Source: Alteromonas abrolhosensis (GTDB taxonomy: Bacteria > Pseudomonadota > Gammaproteobacteria > Enterobacterales > Alteromonadaceae). Taken from it: a DNA stretch of 64,000 bases. This document shows positions 50,707 to 62,203 of the stretch, one piece after another. The DNA is taken from the NCBI RefSeq assembly GCF_001953635.1, contig NZ_MEJH01000005.1:62001-126000 (forward strand). The letters are read 5' to 3'. The notes beneath the pieces were generated by a model that saw only the letters and a list, made by a program, of their open reading frames with translations, was not told the DNA's origin and made no database searches. A program made the position numbers and the translations under genes. Position 1 is the first letter of the stretch. The number at the start of each line of letters is the position of its first letter.

Positions 50707-52983
50707 ATGTTAAATAAAGAATTAGAACAAACGTTGAATAATGCGTTTGTATTTGCCAGAGAGCATCGTCATGAGTTTATGACGGTTGAGCACTTGTTGT
50801 TGGCATTGCTTGATAACTCAGCTGCTCGCGACGCGCTCAAAGCGTGTGGTGCCGATATTGAGGCAATAAAAAGCGAACTGTTAGCTTTTGTTAAAGATAC
50901 GACGCCTCTCATTCTTGATGACCAGTTAAATGAACGTGAAACACAGCCAACGCTAGGCTTCCAACGTGTACTTCAGCGAGCGGTTTTCCACGTTCAGTCG
51001 TCGGGTAAAGACGAAGTAACGGGCGCCAATGTGCTTGTTGCTATATTCAGCGAGCAAGAATCGCAGGCAGTTTACATTCTTAAGAAAGCGGATGTAACGC
51101 GCCTAGATGTGGTTAATTTTATTAGCCACGGTGTAAGTAAAGCGGACGATGATGAGCCGGTTAATCCAGAAGCCTCAGAAGAAGCTGAGACAGGGGAAGA
51201 GGGCGGCTCAGCGTTGAGCAAGTACGCTACCGACCTAAATCGCCAAGCGAAAGACGGTAAAATTGACCCGTTGATTGGTCGCGACTCTGAAGTAGAGCGC
51301 ACCATTCAGATTTTATGTCGTCGCCGTAAGAATAACCCACTTCTTGTAGGTGAAGCGGGCGTGGGTAAAACTGCTATTGCCGAAGGTCTCGCCTACAGAA
51401 TCGTTAACGAAGATGTACCTGATGTTATCGCTGAGAGCACCGTATACTCTCTGGATTTGGGCGGCCTTCTTGCGGGTACTAAATACCGCGGCGATTTCGA
51501 AAAGCGTTTAAAAGCTATTTTGAAAGAGCTAGGCAAAGACAAGAATGCTATTTTGTTTATCGATGAAATCCATACCATCATTGGTGCAGGTGCTGCGTCA
51601 GGCGGTGTAATGGATGCTTCTAATTTGCTTAAGCCTAAGTTATCAAGCGGTGAACTTCGCTGCATAGGCTCGACCACGTATCAAGAGTATCAAGGTATTT
51701 TTGAAAAAGACCGCGCCCTTGCACGTCGTTTCCAGAAAGTTGACGTAACTGAACCTAGCGTAAGCGATACGACCAAGATACTTCTTGGCCTTAAGAGCCG
51801 TTACGAAGAGCACCACAACGTGCGCTTTACCCAAAAAGCAATTCAGGCGGCAGCGGAACTGTCGGCTAAATACATTAATGAGCGTCATCTACCGGATAAA
51901 GCCATTGATGTAATGGATGAGGCAGGCGCAAGCCAGCGCTTGTTGCCACCTTCTAAGCGCAAAAAGACGATTGGCGTTGGTGACATTGAGCAAATTATTG
52001 CAAAAATGGCGCGTATACCAGAGAAGTCTGTATCAGCCTCTGACAAAGAAGTGCTTAAAAACCTAGGTCGTAACCTTAAGATGGTGGTTTTCGGTCAGGA
52101 CAAAGCGATAGAGACGCTAAACGACGCTATTTTGTTGTCTCGTTCTGGACTAGGCGCCGAGACGAAGCCAATTGGTAGTTTCTTGTTTGCAGGACCAACT
52201 GGGGTCGGTAAAACAGAAGTTACACAGCAATTAGCGAAAATTATGGGCGTTGAGCTGGTACGTTTTGACATGTCTGAGTATATGGAACGTCACGCGGTAA
52301 GCCGTTTGATTGGTGCGCCTCCTGGTTACGTTGGATTTGACCAAGGTGGTCTGTTAACTGATGCGGTAATTAAAAACCCGTATTCCGTGGTGCTTTTAGA
52401 TGAAATTGAGAAGGCGCATAGCGACATTTACAATATTCTTCTGCAAGTTATGGATCACGGAACACTTACCGACAATAACGGGCGCAAAGTAGACTTTAGA
52501 AACGTGGTGTTAGTCATGACCACTAACGCTGGCGTTCAGGAAACTGTGCGTAAGTCTATTGGTTTTAAGCAACAAGATCACAGTCACGATGCAATGTCTG
52601 AAATCAATAAGGTCTTTACACCTGAGTTCAGAAACCGTCTAGATGGTATTATTTGGTTTAACCACCTCGACCCAGAAATTATTTTGCAGGTGGTAGACAA
52701 GTTTATTATCGAGCTTCAAGCGCAGCTTGACGTTAAAGGCGTATCATTAGAAGTTACAAGTGCTGCCCGCGCTTACATGGCTGAAAAAGGCTATGACAAA
52801 GCAATGGGGGCTCGTCCAATGGCACGTGTAATCAAAGATGAGCTTAAGAAAGAGTTAGCTAATGAGTTACTGTTTGGTGAGCTATCTAAAGGTGGAAATG
52901 TGAAGGTAGACTGTGTAGAAGACAAGCTTACCTTTGAGTATACCGGTGTAGATGCGACCTCTGAAGAGGCTGAACCAACCTGA
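50707..52983 (+). CDS. clpA: ATP-dependent Clp protease ATP-binding subunit ClpA
   Basis: 758 residues. N domain (1-145), D1 with GEAGVGKT and FIDEIHTIIGAG, D2 with GPTGVGKT and LLDEIEKAH, arginine fingers in PEFRNRLD. It unfolds substrates for ClpP. Downstream of clpS, as usual. Confidence 0.97.
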   Translation: MLNKELEQTLNNAFVFAREHRHEFMTVEHLLLALLDNSAARDALKACGADIEAIKSELLAFVKDTTPLILDDQLNERETQPTLGFQRVLQRAVFHVQSSGKDEVTGANVLVAIFSEQESQAVYILKKADVTRLDVVNFISHGVSKADDDEPVNPEASEEAETGEEGGSALSKYATDLNRQAKDGKIDPLIGRDSEVERTIQILCRRRKNNPLLVGEAGVGKTAIAEGLAYRIVNEDVPDVIAESTVYSLDLGGLLAGTKYRGDFEKRLKAILKELGKDKNAILFIDEIHTIIGAGAASGGVMDASNLLKPKLSSGELRCIGSTTYQEYQGIFEKDRALARRFQKVDVTEPSVSDTTKILLGLKSRYEEHHNVRFTQKAIQAAAELSAKYINERHLPDKAIDVMDEAGASQRLLPPSKRKKTIGVGDIEQIIAKMARIPEKSVSASDKEVLKNLGRNLKMVVFGQDKAIETLNDAILLSRSGLGAETKPIGSFLFAGPTGVGKTEVTQQLAKIMGVELVRFDMSEYMERHAVSRLIGAPPGYVGFDQGGLLTDAVIKNPYSVVLLDEIEKAHSDIYNILLQVMDHGTLTDNNGRKVDFRNVVLVMTTNAGVQETVRKSIGFKQQDHSHDAMSEINKVFTPEFRNRLDGIIWFNHLDPEIILQVVDKFIIELQAQLDVKGVSLEVTSAARAYMAEKGYDKAMGARPMARVIKDELKKELANELLFGELSKGGNVKVDCVEDKLTFEYTGVDATSEEAEPT

Positions 52984-53103
52984 TAACTAAATTGCTAATG
53001 CAGCAGGGCAAGAGTAGCGTTGAGTTCCTTACTGGTGCGCCTTGCCTTGTTTAATAAAGGTGAATTTAGTTACCTCTTATTAAGCGATTAAACTGCAGAT
53101 ACG

Positions 53104-53131
53104 AAAAAGCCCGATCTTAATCGGGCTTTTT
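53104..53131. terminator. bidirectional terminator between clpA and infA
   Basis: AAAAAGCCCGAT / ATCGGGCTTTTT with loop ctta. Confidence 0.92.
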
Positions 53132-53157
53132 TTATGCGTTACCGCTTAAATGGCTCA

Positions 53158-53385
<228 letters not shown>

Positions 53386-53451
53386 TTACCTCAGTAATTC
53401 AAAATTTTTGCCGCGCAGACCTTACCCAATCTTGGGTTCGGTGTAAAGCAA

Positions 53452-54174
53452 TTAAGTGGGTATTTTACTATTTTTGCTAAATAGATGCCATTCATTGTCA
53501 CTAAACTGCTCAAATGGCAAAAATTTATGTTTATAAGACATTTTTTGACAGCCCTCTACGTAATACCCCAGATAAACATAGTCATGGCCTAATTGCCTCG
53601 CTTGTTCTATTTGCATCAATATCATCCAAGTACCTAACGACGCAGAGCTATAGTCAGGGTCGAAAAACGTGTAGAGCGCCGAAAGTGCCCCCATTTGCTC
53701 GTTAGCGTCAACAACGTCGGTTACTGCTACTGCAATAAGCTTGTCGCCATCGTAGGCCTCAAGGTAATGGGTTGTCATCCAGTCACATAACACAAAATTG
53801 TCGAATTGAGTTTTTGAGGGTGGGTACATGCTTCCATCTGCGTGCCGCTGTGTGATATAGCGCTCATACAAAGGGTAGTAAGTACTTTTGGTGTCGCTGA
53901 CAAGTTGAACGCGAAACTTGTGATTGGCTTTCAATAGCCTTTTCTGGCTTCGTGAGGGCGCGAAAGTATGTACCGGAATTCGCACAGACTTGCACGCCTT
54001 GCATGCCGGGCAGTGCGGACGATAAATTTGTTCACCACTTCTTCGAAAGCCCACTTGAATAAGTTGCGAGTATCGCCACGCCTGAAAATCATTATTTTCA
54101 GCGTAAACTAGTAATTGCTCTTGCTCGTCCGGCAAATAGCTGCACGAAAAGGATTGGGTTATACCAAACTTCAC
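53452..54174 (-). CDS. bpt: aspartate/glutamate leucyltransferase
   Basis: 240 residues starting at the GTG at 54174, whose GTGA overlaps the aat stop; the longer frame from 54198 has no support. Opens VKFGITQSFSCSYLPDEQEQ, has the zinc-type HCPACKACKSVRIPVHTF and YLGYYVEGCQKMSYKHKFLP. Bpt adds leucine to N-terminal Asp or Glu, creating a ClpS-recognised degron. Translationally coupled to aat. Confidence 0.93.
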   Translation of the reverse strand: MKFGITQSFSCSYLPDEQEQLLVYAENNDFQAWRYSQLIQVGFRRSGEQIYRPHCPACKACKSVRIPVHTFAPSRSQKRLLKANHKFRVQLVSDTKSTYYPLYERYITQRHADGSMYPPSKTQFDNFVLCDWMTTHYLEAYDGDKLIAVAVTDVVDANEQMGALSALYTFFDPDYSSASLGTWMILMQIEQARQLGHDYVYLGYYVEGCQKMSYKHKFLPFEQFSDNEWHLFSKNSKIPT

Positions 54175-54917
54175 GGAGTAATCACTCTTGGCTTCCAACG
54201 ATTAAGATAGTCTTCTGACAGCCTACCGTCTTCAGTTAAAGTGTGGTTGTTGTTTTCCAGTTTTTCAATAAAGTTTTCACGGGATAACACGCTTGCCCCA
54301 AGAGACGACAAATGATCGGTAGGCAACTGGCAATCTATAAAGGCCATGTTTTGAGACTTCATGTGCTCGACCAATGCTAACATAGCAAGCTTTGATGTAT
54401 TACTTTCGGTATGAAACATTGATTCACCGCAGTACACCTTTCCAATACCCACGCCATACAGGCCACCCACCAGTGTATCTTCGTTCCAAACTTCCACAGA
54501 ATGCGCTAACCCTAAGCCATTGAGCTGCCGGTAAGCGGCAATCATGTCATCGGTTATCCAGGTTTCGCTGTTTAGCTCTCCGGTGTTTGGATTTTTTCGC
54601 GGCGTAGATGAACAGGCTTCGATAACACGGTCAAACGCATAATTTAACGTCACCGTGTATTTTTGTTTTCGGGCAAGCTTCTTAAGGCTTTTCGACGCGA
54701 TAAAATTGTCGAGCTCAATAACGGCTCTGGGGTCCGGTGACCACCATAACAAAGGTTCGTCGTCGCTAAACCAAGGAAAGATACCCTGTGAATATGCTGA
54801 AAATAAACGTGCTGGGCTAAGGTCGCCACCAAACGCTAACAGGCCGTTAGGATCGTCTAATGCGGTGTCGACGGGAGGGAAGGGCGCGCCTTCTTCTATG
54901 TAATGTAACGCTATCAT
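54171..54917 (-). CDS. aat: leucyl/phenylalanyl-tRNA-protein transferase
   Basis: 248 residues from the ATG at 54917. Signature GLLAFGGDLSPARLFSAYSQ, GIFPWFSDDEPLLWWSPDPR. It adds Leu or Phe to proteins with N-terminal Lys or Arg, marking them for ClpS-ClpA. With bpt and the divergent clpS-clpA it forms a local N-degron pathway cluster. Confidence 0.96.
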   Translation of the reverse strand: MIALHYIEEGAPFPPVDTALDDPNGLLAFGGDLSPARLFSAYSQGIFPWFSDDEPLLWWSPDPRAVIELDNFIASKSLKKLARKQKYTVTLNYAFDRVIEACSSTPRKNPNTGELNSETWITDDMIAAYRQLNGLGLAHSVEVWNEDTLVGGLYGVGIGKVYCGESMFHTESNTSKLAMLALVEHMKSQNMAFIDCQLPTDHLSSLGASVLSRENFIEKLENNNHTLTEDGRLSEDYLNRWKPRVITP

Positions 54918-54928
54918 AAACAAGCCAG

Positions 54929-54956
54929 AAAAAAGCCCTACTGAATAGCAGGGCTT
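54929..54956 (-). terminator. terminator after trxB
   Basis: AAGCCCT / AGGGCTT stem with a 10-base loop; a T run follows on the minus strand, 12 bases beyond the trxB stop and just before aat. Confidence 0.75.
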
Positions 54957-54967
54957 GGTAAACAGTA

Positions 54968-56544
<1,577 letters not shown>

Positions 56545-56994
56545 ATGTCTCAATCAATAATGACAATGTTGAAAAACGGTCAGCAGTACATGAAGACATG
56601 GCCTGTGAGAAAAGAACTCTATGCCTTTTTTCCAGAGTGCCGCGTTGTCGCTGCGACTAAATTCGCGATTAAAACTATGCCACCAGTCGCGATGGTGTCA
56701 TGCGCGTTACTTTATCAGAACCTAGGTGCTGATTATTTGCCTCAAACCATCACAATAGGTGCTTTTTTCTTAAGCTTACCTATGCAAGGTTTACTTTGGT
56801 TAGGCCATCGTTCTGATCAATACTTACCGCCCCAGCTGAAAAGCTGGTATCAAGAAATCCACTCTAAAATGCGTTCGCAAGGAGTGGCTATAACCAATGC
56901 TAAGTCAAAGCCCAAGTACAAAGAGCTAGCCCAACTGCTTAAAACAGCCTTCAATGACCTAGACAATGCGTTTACTAAGCACTGGTTTAACTAA
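56545..56994 (+). CDS. yfbV: YfbV family membrane protein
   Basis: 149 residues, with NGQQYMKTWPVRKELYAFFP at the N terminus and two membrane helices (MPPVAMVSCALLYQNLGADY, TITIGAFFLSLPMQGLLWLG). E. coli YfbV limits the Ter macrodomain; the role elsewhere is untested. Confidence 0.9.
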   Translation: MSQSIMTMLKNGQQYMKTWPVRKELYAFFPECRVVAATKFAIKTMPPVAMVSCALLYQNLGADYLPQTITIGAFFLSLPMQGLLWLGHRSDQYLPPQLKSWYQEIHSKMRSQGVAITNAKSKPKYKELAQLLKTAFNDLDNAFTKHWFN

Positions 56995-57051
56995 AAGATA
57001 GCGACGCATCCTAAGTCAGCCCTTTGCTTACCATTGTTTTTGGCGAAACGC

Positions 57052-57543
57052 TTAGGACGTTCTAAGCAGGGCCTGACATTTTCTACATTTATATTGTGCC
57101 CCTTTAAGAATATTGTTGTGCCTGCGCGTACTTAGCGCGTAAGTGTCACAATCACAAACGTAATGGAAAGTGCGGGTTACCCTTTTCACGTCAAATTGAT
57201 GAGTTGCACTAGGGGGACAGTTAAACACACTGTGCATTATCGACTGCCATTCTTTGCCATGGGGCTGAACTCTGCCAAACAGAGTCCACACCAGCAAATG
57301 ACTGACTTCGTGTGGCACAACATCACTTAAAAAAGCGTCAATATTTTCTTTAAACAGAATAGGGTGAAAATTTACGCGGTTTTGTTGTAAAAAAGCGGTA
57401 CCTGCATTTTTACCTGAGCGTCTGAACGTAATGGTAGGGCGCTCGAACGTTCGCTTGAAGTAATGCTCTGCTTGTTCGTAGCAATAAAAAACAGCGTCGG
57501 TAATAACGCGACGCTGTTCTTGAGTTAAGTCATTTGAAGCGAT
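57052..57543 (-). CDS. sprT: SprT family zinc protein, apparent ATC start
   Basis: 163 residues. Zinc motif HEVSH in VVPHEVSHLLVW, then FGRVQPHGKEW and C-terminal CRKC. Beginning at the GTG at 57318 would remove the N-terminal half that SprT proteins share (RTFERPTITFRRSGKNAGTA, NRVNFHPILF). That half is open in frame up to a stop at 57552, but has no ATG, GTG or TTG. An ATC at 57543 has GAGG seven bases upstream and gives the E. coli length (165). Function: SprT-type DNA-protein or metallopeptidase-like role, unproven in bacteria. Confidence 0.85.
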   Translation of the reverse strand: MASNDLTQEQRRVITDAVFYCYEQAEHYFKRTFERPTITFRRSGKNAGTAFLQQNRVNFHPILFKENIDAFLSDVVPHEVSHLLVWTLFGRVQPHGKEWQSIMHSVFNCPPSATHQFDVKRVTRTFHYVCDCDTYALSTRRHNNILKGAQYKCRKCQALLRTS

Positions 57544-57605
57544 GTTGCTGCCTCTGTCTATTTATTTACTTACTTTCTTTCTTATTAACCGTTACTGCGC
57601 GTTAA

Positions 57606-59471
57606 TTATTTAACGTCACAAGGCAAGCATAGAACGTACGTACCTTTAGGGTCGTTTAATTGGTTTACCAAGCTAAAATCTTTAAGTACACGCTTGAATT
57701 CATTTACAAGTGCAGAATCGGCGTTAGCAAATTGCCATTTTCCTACAAAGGTCATGGCTTGGCCAAAAAATTCTTTCCAGAAAATTTCCTGGGCACTTAA
57801 CGTACGTTGAACGTAAAACGTATCGTACTTCTCAAGTTCCGCTAATTCAGCTGCTGCAACAATCGCATCGTCAATAGTACCAAGCTGGTCTACTAAACCA
57901 AGTTCAATGGCATCTTCGCCAATCCAAACGCGACCTTGGGCAACACTGTCAACTTCTTCCACGCTCATGCCTCGAGCATTTGAAACCAACGATAAAAAGT
58001 TACCGTAGGTGTTTTCAACGTTGCGCTGAAGAATTTGACCGAATTCAGGTGCAAGAGGGCGAATAGCTGAGAAACCTGCTAGCTCGGTAGAGCCCACTCC
58101 GTCACTGTGAATACCTAAGTAATCTAGAGAGTTTTCGTAGGTCATAAACATGCCAAACACACCAATTGAACCCGTTATTGTGCTTGGGCTTGCGATAATT
58201 CTGTCAGTGCTGGCTGCAATCCAATAGCCACCTGATGCTGCGTAAGTGCTCATAGAAGCAATAACCGGCTTACCAGCTTGTTGTAATTGCAATACTTCCT
58301 GACGAATAATTTCAGACGCGAATGCGCTGCCTCCTGGTGAATCAATCTGAAGCACCACCGCTTTTACGTTGTCGTCTAGACGTGCCTTTCTTAAAAGACG
58401 AGCGGTGCTGTCACCACCTATCGTACCTGCCTTTTGGTTACCGTCTAAAATAGTGCCTTTGGCAACTACAATGGCGACTTTGTCCATATCAGACTCGATA
58501 ACCGGCATAGGTGGGTTAATCACTTTCAGGTAGGTATTAAATGAAGTGAGGTTTACGCCGTGATTGTTATCATCTTCACCAACTAATTCAGTAAGCTCCA
58601 GTCTTACTTCTTCGCGGGTTTTTAACGCGTCAACCCAGTTGTTTTCTAGTGCATATTGAGCAAAGTCGCCACCTGCGGCTTCAAACTTAGCCAATAGGCC
58701 GTCAAGGGTCTCGTCAAAGTTTGCTTCGTCGATACCACGCGCTGCTGCAACATCTGCTTTGTATTGCGCCCAGTAACCGTCTAGCCACTGCTTCTCTGCT
58801 TCTTTTGCTTCTTCAGACATATCATTTCGCATGATAGGCTCAACAGCAGATTTATAGGTACCAACACGGAAAATATGCGTGGTCACCTTAAGCTTTTCTA
58901 GCATGTCTTTGAAGTACATGCCGTAGCGGCCGTAGCCTTCGAACAGCAAACCGCCCATGGGGTTAAGATAAATGGTATCGGCGTGCGCCGCTAAGTAATA
59001 CTGATCTTGAGAAAAGTAGTCACCAATGGCATAAACAGGCTTTTCTGATTCTTTAAACGCATCGATGGCATTAGCCACAGTACGAAGTTTGTCTAAGCCA
59101 CCGCCAGTTAGCCCGTGTAGGTCAAGAACCAACGCTTTAATACGGCGATCTTTTTGCGCATTTTCCAGCACTTTCACTACATCGCGTACAAGTACTTCAG
59201 GGTTTTCAGGCTCACTGCCAAGCGATTCTTGTAAGAATTGTTCGAAAGGGTCAATACTTTCCTTTTCTATAACAAGCTTTCCGTTAAGCGTAAGAAATAA
59301 AGCACTGTCTTTGTTTACGGTAAACTGCTCATCATCCTGACCAGCTATTACGATAATCAATCCAACAAAAATAACAATGAATATCAAGTTAAAGAAAAGT
59401 TTGCGGGTGAAGTTAAGCACCGTCCACAAGCCAATAAACAAGGATTTAGTCCAATTTCCTTTGGCTGCCAT
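57606..59471 (-). CDS. sppA: signal peptide peptidase SppA (67K type)
   Basis: 621 residues from the ATG at 59471 (aaagg upstream); a GTG at 59480 is three codons longer. An N-terminal membrane helix (LFFNLIFIVIFVGLIIVIAG), a first domain with the catalytic Lys in RVGTYKSAVEP and a second with the Ser in DSPGGSAFASE. It degrades cleaved signal peptides in the inner membrane, acting from the periplasmic side. Confidence 0.95.
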   Translation of the reverse strand: MAAKGNWTKSLFIGLWTVLNFTRKLFFNLIFIVIFVGLIIVIAGQDDEQFTVNKDSALFLTLNGKLVIEKESIDPFEQFLQESLGSEPENPEVLVRDVVKVLENAQKDRRIKALVLDLHGLTGGGLDKLRTVANAIDAFKESEKPVYAIGDYFSQDQYYLAAHADTIYLNPMGGLLFEGYGRYGMYFKDMLEKLKVTTHIFRVGTYKSAVEPIMRNDMSEEAKEAEKQWLDGYWAQYKADVAAARGIDEANFDETLDGLLAKFEAAGGDFAQYALENNWVDALKTREEVRLELTELVGEDDNNHGVNLTSFNTYLKVINPPMPVIESDMDKVAIVVAKGTILDGNQKAGTIGGDSTARLLRKARLDDNVKAVVLQIDSPGGSAFASEIIRQEVLQLQQAGKPVIASMSTYAASGGYWIAASTDRIIASPSTITGSIGVFGMFMTYENSLDYLGIHSDGVGSTELAGFSAIRPLAPEFGQILQRNVENTYGNFLSLVSNARGMSVEEVDSVAQGRVWIGEDAIELGLVDQLGTIDDAIVAAAELAELEKYDTFYVQRTLSAQEIFWKEFFGQAMTFVGKWQFANADSALVNEFKRVLKDFSLVNQLNDPKGTYVLCLPCDVK

Positions 59472-59633
59472 TTTTATCACTACCTTTTTTTGAATTAACT
59501 AACCAGAGTAAGGTAGGTCAGGCATACCTTACTCACGTACTGCAATCTATTATGTTACCTAAATCGAGTAAGATCGCGAAATTAATTGTAATTTTTTGTG
59601 AGTGTCTTTGTTTTCGCTTACTTACAACTTATT

Positions 59634-59825
59634 TCAGTCGGCCTTATCTGTTGGGTCCTTATCCAGCCATCGACCAATAAGGGTTGCGATACGCTTGTGA
59701 TCTTCTTCGCTGAAAGCCATTAGCAATTTTCCGTTTTCTGCTTTGTACTCTGTTTTTCTATGGCCTCTTTTCATCAGCCGCAGAAACGGAGAAGGCTTGT
59801 CTTTAGGCGATGAAATTTTTTTCAT
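59634..59825 (-). CDS. small conserved-looking hypothetical protein
   Basis: 63 residues, basic N-terminal half (PFLRLMKRGHRKTEYKAENG) then a helix (FSEEDHKRIATLIGRWLDKD). No membrane segment or known motif. Between sppA and the DoxX gene. The helical C terminus and codon use look genuine; function unknown. Confidence 0.55.
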   Translation of the reverse strand: MKKISSPKDKPSPFLRLMKRGHRKTEYKAENGKLLMAFSEEDHKRIATLIGRWLDKDPTDKAD

Positions 59826-59869
59826 AACGTGCCGTTCTTATCTTCTAATTACTCTTAACAGGCAAAACA

Positions 59870-60484
59870 ATGACACACCTATACCAGAAAATTGTAGAAC
59901 GACTGCAATTAGCGGATGGCATCCCATTACTTTTACTTCGTTTATATTTAGCACCTGTGATGATACAGGCTGGTTGGAATAAAGCATCTAGTTTTGACAG
60001 CATTGTCGATTGGTTTGGTAACGAAGACTACGGGCTTGGTTTACCTATGCCTCTTGTGATGGCGTTCTTAGCAACAGCTTCAGAACTGGTAGGCGGGGTT
60101 TTGTTATTGTTCGGTGCATTAACTCGTTTGGTGAGCATTCCGTTAATGACAACTATGGTCGTTGCTATGGTAAGCGTGCATGCAAAAAACGGGTGGCTTG
60201 CTATTGCTGATGCATCTTCATGGCTAGCTGACGGTACTATCTTATTAAACGAAACTATTATGGCAGCGCCAGAGAAATTATCTGCCGCTAAATCATTGTT
60301 GCAGGAGCATGGTCATTACGACTGGCTAACATCTAGCGGTAGCTTTGTAATACTTAACAACGGTATCGAATTCGCTGCAACGTATTTTATTATGCTTTTA
60401 GTGTTGTTTATTTACGGCGGTGGTCGGTTCTTTAGCATCGATTATTATGTGAATAAGGCAGTGAGTGGAAAAACTGACGAATAA
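59870..60484 (+). CDS. DoxX family membrane protein
   Basis: 204 residues with four main hydrophobic segments, beginning LLLLRLYLAPVMIQAGWNKA, the DoxX hallmark, and ELVGGVLLLFGALTRL. The family includes subunits of quinol oxidases and HvfX-like proteins of methanobactin-type clusters; no such genes are adjacent. Followed by a terminator. Confidence 0.85.
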   Translation: MTHLYQKIVERLQLADGIPLLLLRLYLAPVMIQAGWNKASSFDSIVDWFGNEDYGLGLPMPLVMAFLATASELVGGVLLLFGALTRLVSIPLMTTMVVAMVSVHAKNGWLAIADASSWLADGTILLNETIMAAPEKLSAAKSLLQEHGHYDWLTSSGSFVILNNGIEFAATYFIMLLVLFIYGGGRFFSIDYYVNKAVSGKTDE

Positions 60485-60501
60485 AGCTTTACTGTCTTTA
60501 T

Positions 60502-60530
60502 AAAAGGCCGGAATTTTCTGGTCTTTTTTG
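60502..60530 (+). terminator. terminator after the DoxX gene
   Basis: AAAAGGCCGGA / TCTGGTCTTTT (two G-T pairs) followed by T. Confidence 0.8.
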
Positions 60531-60650
60531 TTTATGGACCGTAGGATCTAGCATCTAGATTAGGTATATCATTGATGTAGACATGCTTTTCTCTTTTCTA
60601 AATTTAAAAGCGTGCTAGCAACTAGGTGAAAATATAAAGTAGGGACGTAA

Positions 60651-61202
60651 ATGGACGCATTAACATTGTTACTCAATAGAAGTTCTCAACCTCGATTAGA
60701 AGCGCCAGCGCCAAGTGGTGATGCCTTAGAGAATATTATGCAGGCTGCGCTACGTGCACCTGACCATGCGTGCCTCACTCCGTGGCGTTTTATTGTATGT
60801 ACAGGAAAAGGGCTGGATAAGCTAGGTGCACTGTATGAACAATCTGCTATAGAAAACGAAAAATCGCAAAAAGAAATTGAACGTGCCGTGCAGCTTCCTC
60901 ACCGCGCGCCTATGGTTATCGTAGCCATTGCCAAGCATGTTGAACATGAAAAGGTACCGCGTGTTGAGCAAATAGCTTCAGCAAGCTGTGGTGTTATGGC
61001 GATGCAAATGGCGGCCGTAGCACAGGGTTTTAACGGTATGTGGCGCACCGGTAGTTACGCACACTGTGAAACGGTAAGAAGCGGATTAGGCTTAAGTGAG
61101 GAAGACGAACTAGTAGGTTTCCTATATTTAGGAACACCAGCATTTGAGCCTGCACCAAAACCGCAAAGAAATAGTAACGACTACTTTGAATTCTGGCAGT
61201 AG
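60651..61202 (+). CDS. ydjA: NAD(P)H nitroreductase, YdjA type
   Basis: 183 residues, FMN-dependent nitroreductase fold. It starts MDALTLLLNRSSQPRLEAPA and has QAALRAPDHACLTPWRFIV and QGFNGMWRTGSYAHCETVR, as in YdjA. It probably reduces nitro or enone compounds; no partner gene. Confidence 0.9.
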   Translation: MDALTLLLNRSSQPRLEAPAPSGDALENIMQAALRAPDHACLTPWRFIVCTGKGLDKLGALYEQSAIENEKSQKEIERAVQLPHRAPMVIVAIAKHVEHEKVPRVEQIASASCGVMAMQMAAVAQGFNGMWRTGSYAHCETVRSGLGLSEEDELVGFLYLGTPAFEPAPKPQRNSNDYFEFWQ

Positions 61203-61254
61203 TTGATACCGATTCGAATAAACTGCCGCATAAGATAGCTAGCGGCGTGTAATT

Positions 61255-61292
61255 AGGGTCTTATTTTTACAGGCAGTATAAAATAAGACCCT
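61255..61292. terminator. 13-bp inverted repeat between convergent genes
   Basis: AGGGTCTTATTTT / AAAATAAGACCCT with a 12-base loop, between ydjA and the DUF2797 gene. The T runs are within the stem, so it is a non-standard but likely bidirectional terminator. Confidence 0.65.
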
Positions 61293-61302
61293 CATATTTT
61301 AC

Positions 61303-62142
61303 CTAGAAAGATAGGTCTACATTATAACCGGCGAACTTCCTAATATTGATAACGCGATCGCCGTCTAGCATCCAATATTGCCCCTTAATCCCTTGTAACA
61401 CACCACTAAACGATGGTGTTTTATCGAGATTCAATGACTTTATCTTTACCGGATAATCTTCAACTGGGTAATGAATATCATGGATAGGCGTAGTTACTTC
61501 TGATACCGCTTGCAGCCCTTTTTCTTGCTTTAGCGCTTCTAACCCACCTTCAATTTTATCCATCAATTCAGTTTTTACCTGCTCTAAATCAACCTCGTCT
61601 GGCTTGCCTTTAAGCATAGTTCGCCAATTGGTCTTATCAGCAATGTGATCTTTGCATAAGGTTTCAACTAATCCGCTGGTAAGCCTGTCGGGAACCCGCA
61701 GCATTACTGTGGCCTGCGTGGCACCTTGATCCATCCAACGGGTAGACACGCCATCGGTAACTTGACGAGTAATACCTACTTTTACCGTGCCAGTATTTGC
61801 CAAATAAACAAAATGCTCGCTAAAGCAATGTTCTTCACCCCACTGCGGTTCTCTGCACGTTCCTTCATGGTAATGGCACTTTTCTGGTTTGATAATACAG
61901 CTATCGCATTGTGCCAATGAGATTAAACACGGGTAGCAGTAACCTTGGTTAAAGCTTTTCTTGGTTTTGCGATTGCAGTGAACACAGTTGATTTCACCAG
62001 AGTAGGTTACCGTTACTTCCTTGCCGATGAGAGCATTGATATCTACTGACTCATCACCAATTGGAAGCGAGTAGTGCACGGTATTGTTTTCATCGGCAGT
62101 GGTACGCATTTTTCTGAGCATACCCGAATATGTAGTTGTCAC
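61303..62142 (-). CDS. DUF2797 family protein
   Basis: 279 residues. N-terminal strand (YSGMLRKMRTT), then cysteine pairs NCVHCNRKTKKSFNQGYCYP and QCDSCIIKP consistent with zinc binding, and a C-terminal HFVYLANTGTVKVGITRQ, the DUF2797 core resembling GIY-YIG-like strands. Function unknown. 61 bases after ansA. Confidence 0.85.
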   Translation of the reverse strand: MTTTYSGMLRKMRTTADENNTVHYSLPIGDESVDINALIGKEVTVTYSGEINCVHCNRKTKKSFNQGYCYPCLISLAQCDSCIIKPEKCHYHEGTCREPQWGEEHCFSEHFVYLANTGTVKVGITRQVTDGVSTRWMDQGATQATVMLRVPDRLTSGLVETLCKDHIADKTNWRTMLKGKPDEVDLEQVKTELMDKIEGGLEALKQEKGLQAVSEVTTPIHDIHYPVEDYPVKIKSLNLDKTPSFSGVLQGIKGQYWMLDGDRVINIRKFAGYNVDLSF

Positions 62143-62203
62143 TTGTTAAAACCTTAATGCTTTGAGACTTTCTGTAGTTTATTCAGCTTTTAGAATTAGG
62201 CTG

